This document shows, one piece after another, positions 37,889-43,517 of a stretch of 43,517 bases of DNA. Location of the stretch: the IMG/VR virus record IMGVR_UViG_3300044632_001088, positions 1 through 43,517 of that record. One strand, written 5' to 3'. The position numbers were made by a program, and so were the translations under genes. The notes below the pieces were generated by a model. It saw nothing but the letters and a program-made list of their open reading frames with translations. It ran no database searches and was not told the DNA's origin. Source of the stretch: a virus. Position 1 is the first letter of the stretch. The number at the start of each line of letters is the position of its first letter.

Positions 37889-39985
37889 ATGGACGAGATG
37901 ACTAGAGATGCTTTGCGCTGCGCCGAAGTTGGTTGGAAGCTGGTGCCAGTCAATGGCAAGATGCCGATCCTCACAGGTTGGCCCGATCGGCCGATACAAA
38001 CAAAACATCAGATCCTTGAACAGTCTGGTCACGATGGATGGGGAGTCATCCTCGGCAAAGGATCAGGCGTCATCGACGTTGAATGCGATAGCGAAGAAGC
38101 GTTTGATGCGTTCCTGTCGCTTGTTGGAGGTGAAGCTCCCAAGACTGTTTCATGGCACTCGTCGCGTGGAATGCACTTCATCTTCAAGTGGACGGAAGGT
38201 TGGCCCGAAACATCGGTCCTGAAGTTTCGAGGCATCGAGTTTCGCATTGGCAATAAGGCGGCGCAGTCGGTGTTGCCACCTAGCAACGGACGAGGGTGGG
38301 TCATCGCGCCATGGCAAGGTGAAGTGCAGGAGTTTCGATGGCGAGATGAAGTGCTTGGCATCCCATCGGAAACCGTATTGATTAGCAATCACGCTGGTGA
38401 ACCTCTTGACGTGGAAGCATGGCTCAATCGTCGACGAGTGCCAATCCTCGGCGCGAAGGTTGCCGATGGCACCAAGAAGTGGTTCATTGCGTGCCCTCGC
38501 AGTGAAGCTCACACGACAGCTAATCACATGACCGATTGCATGGTGACCCAGGCACCTGACGGGAGCCTCGGTGGCAAGTGTTTTCATCAAAGTTGCGGCA
38601 TGAGCAACTGGCAAGAATTAAAGAATGCGATCGGAGCGCCAGAGTGGATCGACTACTACGACGAATCGAGGAGCCGGCATTGGGGTGAAATAGCTGATCG
38701 ACTCTGGCCGAGTGTGCTTGTGAAGTACGCGGATGAAGACGAAGACGACGACAACGATTTCTGCTTAGCGATGTTGCCGCAACATGGACTCATTCGAGCG
38801 ATCTATGACTATTACACCTCGATTGCATTTCGACCTTCTCCCGTGATGGGGCTAGCCGTGTCGCTGTCGCTGTGCCAAACGATTTTCGGACGCAGGATAG
38901 CGAGCCAAACCGACATGAGGACCAACGACTATAACGTCGTCATGGCATGCACTGGCTCAGGCAAGGAGGCATGCGAAACAGCAATTACCAAAATACTTCA
39001 GCAAGCGGATCCGAACTTCGACATTATGATGCCGGCCGATGTGCAGTCTGGTAACGGTTTGATGAATGCCATGGCTCAGCAACCGTGCAGGATTTGGGTG
39101 TGCGACGAGTTCGGCAAGATCCTCAGCGCGGTGTTGGACAAACGGGGCAATCAGCACCTGAAAAACATCGGTACGCACCTCCTCAAGATTTACGGCAAGT
39201 CGAGCGGCAAGTACACAGGTGCCGCACACTCGGACAAGATCAGGAACGCCGTTGACCAACCGCACTTGTCGGTATTGGGCCTGACAACTGGGGCAACCAT
39301 TTCGTCGGCGATCACGCATGACCAGCTGACGGACGGACTGCTGGGCCGAATCGCGTTTTGGAACCTACAGGCCAGGCCAGACGCTAATTACGAACTGGAA
39401 GTCAAAGATCCAAACGCTAGCTTGGTCGACGCGGTGAAGTCGTGGATAGCGTTCGCCCCCCATGGTGAAGAAAACAACTTGGCTAGCCTGTTCCCAAGAC
39501 CGATCGTAATCCCAATGCGGGACGCGGTCCTAGCTCGATGGCGAGAACATGGCGCGACGATCGATCAGCGGATGGCATCGGAAAGCGAGATCAGAGCAGC
39601 GATCTGGGGTCGCGTTAACGCTCGCGCGATGAAGCTTGCCCTCGTACACCGTGCTGCGAGGCTCTCACGGCCCTCGGAATGCGTTGGAGCAGTGATTGAG
39701 GCTCAGGATGTCAACTGGGGCATCAAGCTTGCCAATCGGCTTGCTAGGGTCTCCTGCGACATCATCGATCAGCAAGTGGTCGACATCGGTCTATCGAAAG
39801 CTAAAGCGGTTTTATCTCAGGCGATCGCAACCGGCGAACCGATCAGCAAGCACTCTATTTTGCGGAAGCACCGGACTCTCTCGTCCGGCGATCTGGAAGC
39901 CGCGGCAGAGCAACTTGGCATCGAGGCAAAAGACGTGCCAACTCGAGGCCGGCCGAAGCGGATGTACCACCCCCCCGTTCGGTAG
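37889..39985 (+). CDS. Primase-polymerase / DUF3987 replication protein
   Basis: A 698-aa multidomain protein. Residues about 1-150: Prim-Pol (AEP-like) domain (MTRDALRCAEVGWKLVPVNGKMPILTGW, GVILGKGSGVIDVECD, WHSSRGMHFIFKW). About 200-235: zinc-binding (FIACPRSEAHT... CFHQSCGMSNW). About 300-560: DUF3987-like helicase/ATPase with a P-loop ACTGSGKEACE (about 351-361), IWVCDEFGKILSAVLD and GLLGRIAFWNLQ. Such fused primase-helicase proteins start phage replication. AAGGA before ATG 37889. Last large early gene. Confidence 0.85.
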   Translation: MDEMTRDALRCAEVGWKLVPVNGKMPILTGWPDRPIQTKHQILEQSGHDGWGVILGKGSGVIDVECDSEEAFDAFLSLVGGEAPKTVSWHSSRGMHFIFKWTEGWPETSVLKFRGIEFRIGNKAAQSVLPPSNGRGWVIAPWQGEVQEFRWRDEVLGIPSETVLISNHAGEPLDVEAWLNRRRVPILGAKVADGTKKWFIACPRSEAHTTANHMTDCMVTQAPDGSLGGKCFHQSCGMSNWQELKNAIGAPEWIDYYDESRSRHWGEIADRLWPSVLVKYADEDEDDDNDFCLAMLPQHGLIRAIYDYYTSIAFRPSPVMGLAVSLSLCQTIFGRRIASQTDMRTNDYNVVMACTGSGKEACETAITKILQQADPNFDIMMPADVQSGNGLMNAMAQQPCRIWVCDEFGKILSAVLDKRGNQHLKNIGTHLLKIYGKSSGKYTGAAHSDKIRNAVDQPHLSVLGLTTGATISSAITHDQLTDGLLGRIAFWNLQARPDANYELEVKDPNASLVDAVKSWIAFAPHGEENNLASLFPRPIVIPMRDAVLARWREHGATIDQRMASESEIRAAIWGRVNARAMKLALVHRAARLSRPSECVGAVIEAQDVNWGIKLANRLARVSCDIIDQQVVDIGLSKAKAVLSQAIATGEPISKHSILRKHRTLSSGDLEAAAEQLGIEAKDVPTRGRPKRMYHPPVR

Positions 39986-40415
39986 TTCTGACCTTTTGAC
40001 CTTTTGACCGTAGTAAAGGGGGCCAAAGAGGGAGCCTCCTGAAAACTCCCCCCTAGAGAGGGGTCTGACTAGGGAAAGGGAGAACCTTATGGTAATAAGG
40101 ATATAAGGGGGTATATATATATATTTCCTTTGTTTTCATTGAGATTCTTCTTGTTCTTTTAGCCGGGCAAAAGTTTACCACTATGGCAGGAAGGGCGGCT
40201 TGTATTAGCTCGGCTAATGACTTCTAGCCTAATTGCCGTTTTGACCAAAAATGGGAAAAAGTTGACGGAAATTGTTTCTTGAGGTCGATTGACTTGTCGA
40301 CAATAACCGTCTAGCTTAGGGTGAAGTCGCACCTAGGGTGAAGTTAGGCCTAGGGTGAAGTCAGGGTGAAGGTGAAGTTGCACTTAGGGTGAAGTTGACA
40401 CGAAAGGGTGAAGTT
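39986..40415. other. Candidate replication origin: AT-rich zone plus iterons
   Basis: A 430-bp gap without a convincing gene. It has CTTTTGACC direct repeats just after the primase stop, small hairpins (CCCC-TAGAGA-GGGG, and CCTTAT-GGTA-ATAAGG near 40086), a (TA)n-rich AT tract about 40110-40135, a TTGTCGACAA palindrome near 40292, and from 40318 about seven AGGGTGAAGT units. AT-rich DNA plus iterons next to primase and helicase genes is a common origin layout; unproven. Confidence 0.5.
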
Positions 40416-40426
40416 ATGGGTGAAGT
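40318..40426 (+). repeat. GGGTGAAGT repeat cluster 1
   Basis: Seven or eight irregularly spaced copies of (A)GGGTGAAGT, several separated by GCACCTA or similar. The last copies are just before and over the ATG of the 40416 gene and resemble a Shine-Dalgarno, AGGGTGAAGTTATG. Confidence 0.8.
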
Positions 40427-40745
40427 TGAAAAGGACTGGGGCGAAAAGCCCGACAATGACGGGCCGATCAATTTGGTGAAATTGTGGGATTCGTATGAGG
40501 CAAAGGTTTGGGCACTGCACCCCAAAGACTTCCAGCCGAGGGGTGAACCTTCAACTGTCATTAAACCGTTTTGCCAGAGCGCCGGTCTGTGGTTGGTTGC
40601 TAGGCGCGAATTGGGTGAAGGTGCCGATTGGATTGTCGAGATGGACGGTTTTTTAACCGACTCCGATGTAAATCAGCTGGCGCAAAAGTATTTGTTTCTT
40701 GAAATAGAGGACGATTTGAAAACAAAGGTGATGAAGGGAATTTAG
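40416..40745 (+). CDS. Small early protein, 109 aa
   Basis: A 109-aa protein (MGEVEKDWGEKPDNDGPINLVKLWDSYEAKVWALHPKDFQPRGEPSTVIKPFCQSAGLWLVAR, cited in part as WGEKPDNDGP and SYEAKVWALHPKDF). Its start is within a GGGTGAAGTT repeat, which gives the ribosome-binding site. No family recognised. Followed by the CopG-like gene after 10 nt. Confidence 0.55.
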   Translation: MGEVEKDWGEKPDNDGPINLVKLWDSYEAKVWALHPKDFQPRGEPSTVIKPFCQSAGLWLVARRELGEGADWIVEMDGFLTDSDVNQLAQKYLFLEIEDDLKTKVMKGI

Positions 40746-40755
40746 GGGTGAAGCT

Positions 40756-40983
40756 ATGGCGAAGAAGAAAGTTCCAGCCGATCGATTCCGCAATCAGTTT
40801 AAAGTCACCGTGAGGCTCAACGAACTTCAGGAAACGGTAGAACGGCATGCCGAGAAAGCCGGCCTGACCGTTTCCCAGTGGGTTCGGCAAGTGATTGCGG
40901 ATCGGCTAGGCGAAGATTGCCCCGATGTTCGTAGGGGCAACATTTCCTATTGGGAGAAAATAAAAAACAAAAAAAATGACTGA
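40756..40983 (+). CDS. Ribbon-helix-helix (CopG/Arc-like) protein
   Basis: A 75-aa protein: FKVTVRLNELQETVERHAEKAGLTVSQWVRQVIADRLG matches a ribbon-helix-helix (strand KVTVRL, helix, GLTVSQWVRQVI, helix). GGGGTGAAGCT directly before ATG 40756 is again a repeat-like RBS. Likely a transcription or copy/partition regulator; it may bind the nearby repeats. Confidence 0.75.
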   Translation: MAKKKVPADRFRNQFKVTVRLNELQETVERHAEKAGLTVSQWVRQVIADRLGEDCPDVRRGNISYWEKIKNKKND

Positions 40984-41081
40984 AGATCACTTGTCTTCAT
41001 TGTCGACAACACATAGACTGGTTGCATGCCGACCGCGTTGTGTGGTTGGTCAAGTGGACCGCAGGAAGAAGGAAAAGTAAG

Positions 41082-41297
41082 ATGAGCACAACACGAATCA
41101 ACACAGTCGACAGCCACGGCAAATGGGCAGTAGTTACCGAAAGCCAAGGCACGACAGCCGAGTATTGCATCACATGCTTCGACAGCAAGAAAGAAGCGAT
41201 CGAATGGATGAACGAAGAAGGCGATGCAGGAAACGATGCGGAAGTCATGCTGACAAGCAAGGCTCTCAAAATGTACCCAGATTGCGTTATCCAATAA
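41082..41297 (+). CDS. Small acidic protein, 71 aa
   Basis: A 71-aa protein from ATG 41082 (MSTTRINTVDSHGKWAVVTE..., SKKEAIEWMNEEGDAGN). A small alpha/beta pattern with a WxxE helix. AAGGA upstream. Upstream ACAACAC...GTTGTGT inverted arms (41008-41041) flank its leader. Function unknown. Confidence 0.5.
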   Translation: MSTTRINTVDSHGKWAVVTESQGTTAEYCITCFDSKKEAIEWMNEEGDAGNDAEVMLTSKALKMYPDCVIQ

Positions 41298-41318
41298 TGA
41301 TCCCAGAAAAGATAACTT

Positions 41319-41341
41319 TCCGGCTTTTTCAAACAAAGGGA
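41319..41341 (+). repeat. 23-bp direct repeat, copy 1
   Basis: TCCGGCTTTTTCAAACAAAG followed by GGA, identical to 41564-41586. Each copy lies just before a small gene. Confidence 0.8.
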
Positions 41342-41350
41342 AATACAGAG

Positions 41351-41536
41351 ATGACAATACAAGAACAAATCGCCAAACAGAAGGAAGCATTCCGGCTGTT
41401 GTCGAGGTCGCGACAGAATCATCTGCGGCGAGATGCCGAGGGTTTTTGCAACTCGAATCCAGATTGCGCGAATCATAACGGCTTTTGGCGCGGTCTGTCA
41501 GCGAGGCACGTTTTGGAAGCGTATTACGGCAAATAA
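41351..41536 (+). CDS. Small protein, 61 aa
   Basis: A 61-aa protein: MTIQEQIAKQKEAFRLLSRSRQNHLRRDAEGFCNSNPDCANHNGFW. A helical basic start and CNSNPDCANH as a possible metal site. It lies between the two 23-bp direct repeats. Function unknown. Confidence 0.45.
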   Translation: MTIQEQIAKQKEAFRLLSRSRQNHLRRDAEGFCNSNPDCANHNGFWRGLSARHVLEAYYGK

Positions 41537-41552
41537 TTCACAACGCCCAGTC

Positions 41553-41574
41553 GCCGGGTGGGCTCCGGCTTTTT
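41553..41574 (+). terminator. Probable rho-independent terminator
   Basis: GCCGG (41553-41557) pairs CCGGC (41565-41569), 7-nt loop, then five T (41570-41574). GCCCA (41545-41549) could instead pair TGGGC (41559-41563). It lies between two small genes and inside the direct-repeat copy 2. Confidence 0.5.
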
Positions 41575-41586
41575 CAAACAAAGGGA
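41564..41586 (+). repeat. 23-bp direct repeat, copy 2
   Basis: Identical to 41319-41341; spacing 245 bp. Confidence 0.8.
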
Positions 41587-41595
41587 GGACAGGCA

Positions 41596-41793
41596 ATGGC
41601 AGTCGAACAAATCAAAATTGACGGTGAAGTGTACTTTTTCGGCATGGCGAAGAACGGATCTTGGATCACTCCAGGTTACGCGACGAAGGCCGAAGCGATC
41701 GAAGCAGTCGATTTGCTGGCTTCGGGCGGAGATGCCCCCAAGGGCGCCGATATTGAGTTCCTGCTCAATATGTGCGGGTGCGACGACGACTAG
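41596..41793 (+). CDS. Small protein, 65 aa
   Basis: A 65-aa protein (MAVEQIKIDGEVYFFGMAKNGSW, ATKAEAIEAVDLLASGGDAPKGAD, ending NMCGCDDD). GGGAGG upstream of ATG 41596. Its stop overlaps the first GGGTGAAGT unit of cluster 2. Function unknown. Confidence 0.5.
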   Translation: MAVEQIKIDGEVYFFGMAKNGSWITPGYATKAEAIEAVDLLASGGDAPKGADIEFLLNMCGCDDD

Positions 41794-41974
41794 GGTGAAG
41801 TCGACTATAGGGTGAAGTTATAACCTCGCAGCAATGCGAGGTTTTTTTATTGGGTGAAGTCGTGGGGTGAAGTTGCAAGGTGAAGTCGTGAGGTGAAGTC
41901 GCAGGGTGAAGTCGCAGGGTGAAGCTGGGGTGAAGTTCTAGGGTGAAGTTCTAGGGTGAAGCTGGGGTGAAGTT
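41792..41974 (+). repeat. GGGTGAAGT repeat cluster 2
   Basis: About twelve copies of GGGTGAAGT (or AGGTGAAG, GGGTGAAGC) spaced 10-18 nt, interrupted by a terminator (41823-41848) and ending at GCACCTAGGG. No gene is visible in 41794-42357 beyond these repeats and the next array. Confidence 0.85.
41823..41848 (+). terminator. Rho-independent terminator
   Basis: ACCTCGCA (41823-41830) pairs TGCGAGGT (41835-41842), GCAA loop, followed by seven T. It closes the small-gene operon. Confidence 0.85.
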
Positions 41975-42000
41975 GCACCTAGGGCGCGGTTGGACAGTCA

Positions 42001-42247
42001 ATCGATAGAGACGATCGATAGAGACGATCGATAGAGACGATCAGTAGAGACGATCGGTAGAGACGATCAGTAGAGACGATCAGTAGAGACGATCAGTAGA
42101 GACGATCAGTAGAGACGATCGGTAGAGACGATCAGTAGAGACGATCGGTAGAGACGATCAGTAGAGACGATCGGTAGAGACGATCGGTAGAGACGATCGG
42201 TAGAGACGATCGGTAGAGACGATCGGTAGAGACGATCGGTAGAGACG
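42001..42247 (+). repeat. 13-bp tandem repeat array (19 copies)
   Basis: Nineteen copies of ATCrrTAGAGACG (ATCGGTAGAGACG, ATCAGTAGAGACG or ATCGATAGAGACG), exactly 247 bp. Core GAGACGATC. The GATC-GTCTC core recurs in reverse orientation in the 23-bp array (43215-43468). Confidence 0.95.
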
Positions 42248-42264
42248 ATCGAAAAAACATTGAA

Positions 42265-42325
42265 CTACACTTGCCTACATTGTCGACATTGTCTACATTG
42301 TTTGCATGCGGGAAACGTTTTCCGC
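42265..42325 (+). promoter_or_regulatory. Leader repeats upstream of the GP88-like gene
   Basis: CTACATTGTCGACATTGTCTACATTGTT, i.e. ATTGTC at a 9-nt period, then the near palindrome CGGGAAACGTTTTCCG (about 42308-42323). Regulator sites or part of a promoter. Confidence 0.45.
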
Positions 42326-42357
42326 GTTGGTTCAACGTTTTTTTGGGAGTAGATACC

Positions 42358-43161
42358 ATGCAAGTACTTGGCGAATTCTCTAAATCGGTCGACGGATCGA
42401 AGAGTCTAAATTTTGACGTATCGGCCGGATCGAATTGTGACGACCGTTGCCGATATCATCCGCGGTCGACCGCGGACAATGCTGTAGGTGGTTGTTATGC
42501 TGTAGTGGTAGAATCTAGAGCGGATAGACGACAATTGACGGAAAAACTATTGCGACATGGAAAAACGGATCCGGTTACGGTGGTTAATGCTGCCATCGTC
42601 GAAATTGGACAATTGACGGAAAAACGCAAGATACTTCCTTGGTTCCGTTTTTCGACAAACGGTTCTGTTCCGAAATTGTCGGAATTGTCGGAACGCAAAA
42701 AAACGGCCGTTCTATCCGCGTTTAGAGCGTTGGTAAAAACGTTGTCGGTTAATGGTTGTGTTCGTTCGCGAATCCATCTTCCGGTTGAAACGGCCGAAAA
42801 AGCGATGGAATATTCTGAATTGTCGGACGTTGTGACAATTAGGGAATCAGTACAATCGGTCGACCATAGTTACAATCCCAGCTGGGGTTGCTCATTTGTG
42901 GTTGGCGAAGAAATTCAAGAGGGAAAAAACATAACTGGACGCCGCGTCGATGCTGCGAAACAATTCGCCAAAAAACGTTTAGAATCGACCGGCCGAAAAA
43001 CTATCGTTTGTCCGGCCGTTACCAGTGGTTGGCAAAAACGTTTTTCCGGTCGACCGGATAAGATTTTATGCGGACAATGTACAGCATGCGCGAACCCAAA
43101 TCTGGACGTTGTTTATCCGTACCATGGGCCAAAATTGGTACTGATCGGTGGCAAGCAATGA
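42358..43161 (+). CDS. Cys-rich GP88-like phage protein
   Basis: A 267-aa protein from ATG 42358 (GGGAG 8 nt upstream). N-terminal CxxxCRYHP...GCYAVVVESRADRR (Cys27, Cys31, Cys46), a middle ILPWFRFSTNGSVPKLSEL, DVVTIRESVQS, and a C-terminal ILCGQCTACANPNL (Cys238, Cys241, Cys244). This resembles phage GP88-like (PF17338) proteins, of unknown function; metal or Fe-S binding is likely. Wording of codons (many AAA, CGG, TTG with few GC-ending) looks different from the neighbours, a sign of separate origin. It is flanked by the two repeat arrays. Confidence 0.5.
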   Translation: MQVLGEFSKSVDGSKSLNFDVSAGSNCDDRCRYHPRSTADNAVGGCYAVVVESRADRRQLTEKLLRHGKTDPVTVVNAAIVEIGQLTEKRKILPWFRFSTNGSVPKLSELSERKKTAVLSAFRALVKTLSVNGCVRSRIHLPVETAEKAMEYSELSDVVTIRESVQSVDHSYNPSWGCSFVVGEEIQEGKNITGRRVDAAKQFAKKRLESTGRKTIVCPAVTSGWQKRFSGRPDKILCGQCTACANPNLDVVYPYHGPKLVLIGGKQ

Positions 43162-43181
43162 TCGATAAAATAAATTAGGAT

Positions 43182-43211
43182 AACGGTCGACTATGTCGAC
43201 CGTTTTTTTTT
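43182..43211 (+). terminator. Rho-independent terminator
   Basis: AACGGTCGAC (43182-43191) pairs GTCGACCGTT (43195-43204), 3-nt loop, then a T-run to 43211. It terminates the GP88-like gene. Confidence 0.9.
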
Positions 43212-43214
43212 GGT

Positions 43215-43468
43215 ATCGTCTCCCAGCTGACCTACCGATCGTCTCCCAGCTGACCTACCGATCGTCTTCCAGCTGACCTACCGATCGTCTCCCAGCTGAC
43301 CTACCGATCGTCTTCCAGCTGACCTACTGATCGTCTCCCAGCTGACCTACCGATCGTCTTCCAGCTGACCTACCGATCGTCTACCATACTGACCTACTGA
43401 TCGTCTCCCAGCTGACCTACCGATCGTCTACCATACTGACCTACCGATCGTCTCCCAACTGACCTAAT
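43215..43468 (+). repeat. 23-bp tandem repeat array (11 copies)
   Basis: Eleven copies of (CG)ATCGTCTCCCAGCTGACCTAC with variants (CTTCC, and two 24-bp copies with CTACCATACTG). Nearly the whole 43162-43517 gap is this array plus the terminator and an end hairpin. Core GATCGTCTC is the reverse complement of GAGACGATC in the 13-bp array. Confidence 0.95.
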
Positions 43469-43477
43469 GCGATGGTT

Positions 43478-43508
43478 GGGGGGGTGCCCAAAAACATGCC
43501 ACCCCCCC
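43478..43508. other. GC-rich hairpin at the right end
   Basis: Seven G, T, G (43478-43486) pair with C, A, seven C (43500-43508); 13-nt loop. It lies 9 nt from the window end; function unknown. Confidence 0.5.
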
Positions 43509-43517
43509 GTCAGCGAT

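Noticed and set aside
42001-42247. CRISPR array from regular short repeats
   Set aside because: Units are directly adjacent with no unique spacers, and no cas genes are present; same for 43215-43468.
43478-43508. cos site at the right end
   Set aside because: The GC hairpin is at the window end, but nothing at the left end matches, and the window may be an arbitrary cut of a circular map.

Overview
The window reads as a near-complete or complete temperate, tailed double-stranded DNA phage genome with an HK97-fold capsid and a long non-contractile (siphovirus-type) tail. The host is inferred to be a planctomycete: the tyrosine integrase has the C-terminal pattern I associate with planctomycete recombinases (GGLRCPSE, then HSMRASRQTEL, then AWLGN...EHY), and the small zinc-finger protein beside it has the same flavour. 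No bacterial housekeeping gene is present.

Layout. (1) About 154-26571, almost all on the minus strand: the late region, read right to left. From its promoter (26632-26661) it runs through a lysis-like block (small holin-like protein, two membrane or unknown proteins, a papain-like cysteine protease, a membrane/coiled-coil protein), a 725-aa tail fibre with YadA-like repeats, a sulfotransferase, small proteins, an HNH nuclease, small and large terminase, portal, ClpP-type prohead protease, a CmoB-like methyltransferase, major capsid protein, a glycosyltransferase, head-tail joining and tail completion proteins, tail tube protein, tail assembly chaperones G and G-T joined by a -1 frameshift, tape measure, tail-tip or unknown structural proteins (one with 45 cysteines), a second glycosyltransferase, a metallophosphoesterase and a small HExxH protein. 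Most neighbours overlap by 1-11 nt (ATGA, GTGA or TAATG junctions), so this is one or a few long operons; the capsid gene has its own promoter-like site. (2) About 26640-28770: lysogeny/integration block with an attP-like site resembling a tRNA 3' end plus terminator, the integrase, a zinc-finger protein and a strong palindromic operator. (3) About 28777-41793, plus strand: early region with an excisionase-like HTH protein, RusA resolvase, a Sak4-like ATPase with a DUF669 partner, GNAT acetyltransferase, many small proteins, an SF2 helicase and a primase-polymerase/DUF3987 protein, then a candidate origin with GGGTGAAGT repeats. (4) About 41794-43517: repeat-rich right end with a Cys-rich GP88-like gene between two tandem-repeat arrays whose cores are inverse complements.

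Most unusual content: between about 34189 and 35985 the small genes are organised like integron gene cassettes. Three complete attC-like elements share one folded design (same extrahelical T and C), and the 7-9 nt at the left end of each element are the exact reverse complement of the right end of the element before it, which is the signature of excisable cassettes. No integron integrase is present. A 98-nt tRNA-like element abuts the left edge of this array. Other points of note are a protease where an endolysin would be expected, and four transferases (two glycosyl-, one sulfo-, one methyl-) inside the virion gene operon.

All functional calls come from reading motifs and gene order; no database search was run.
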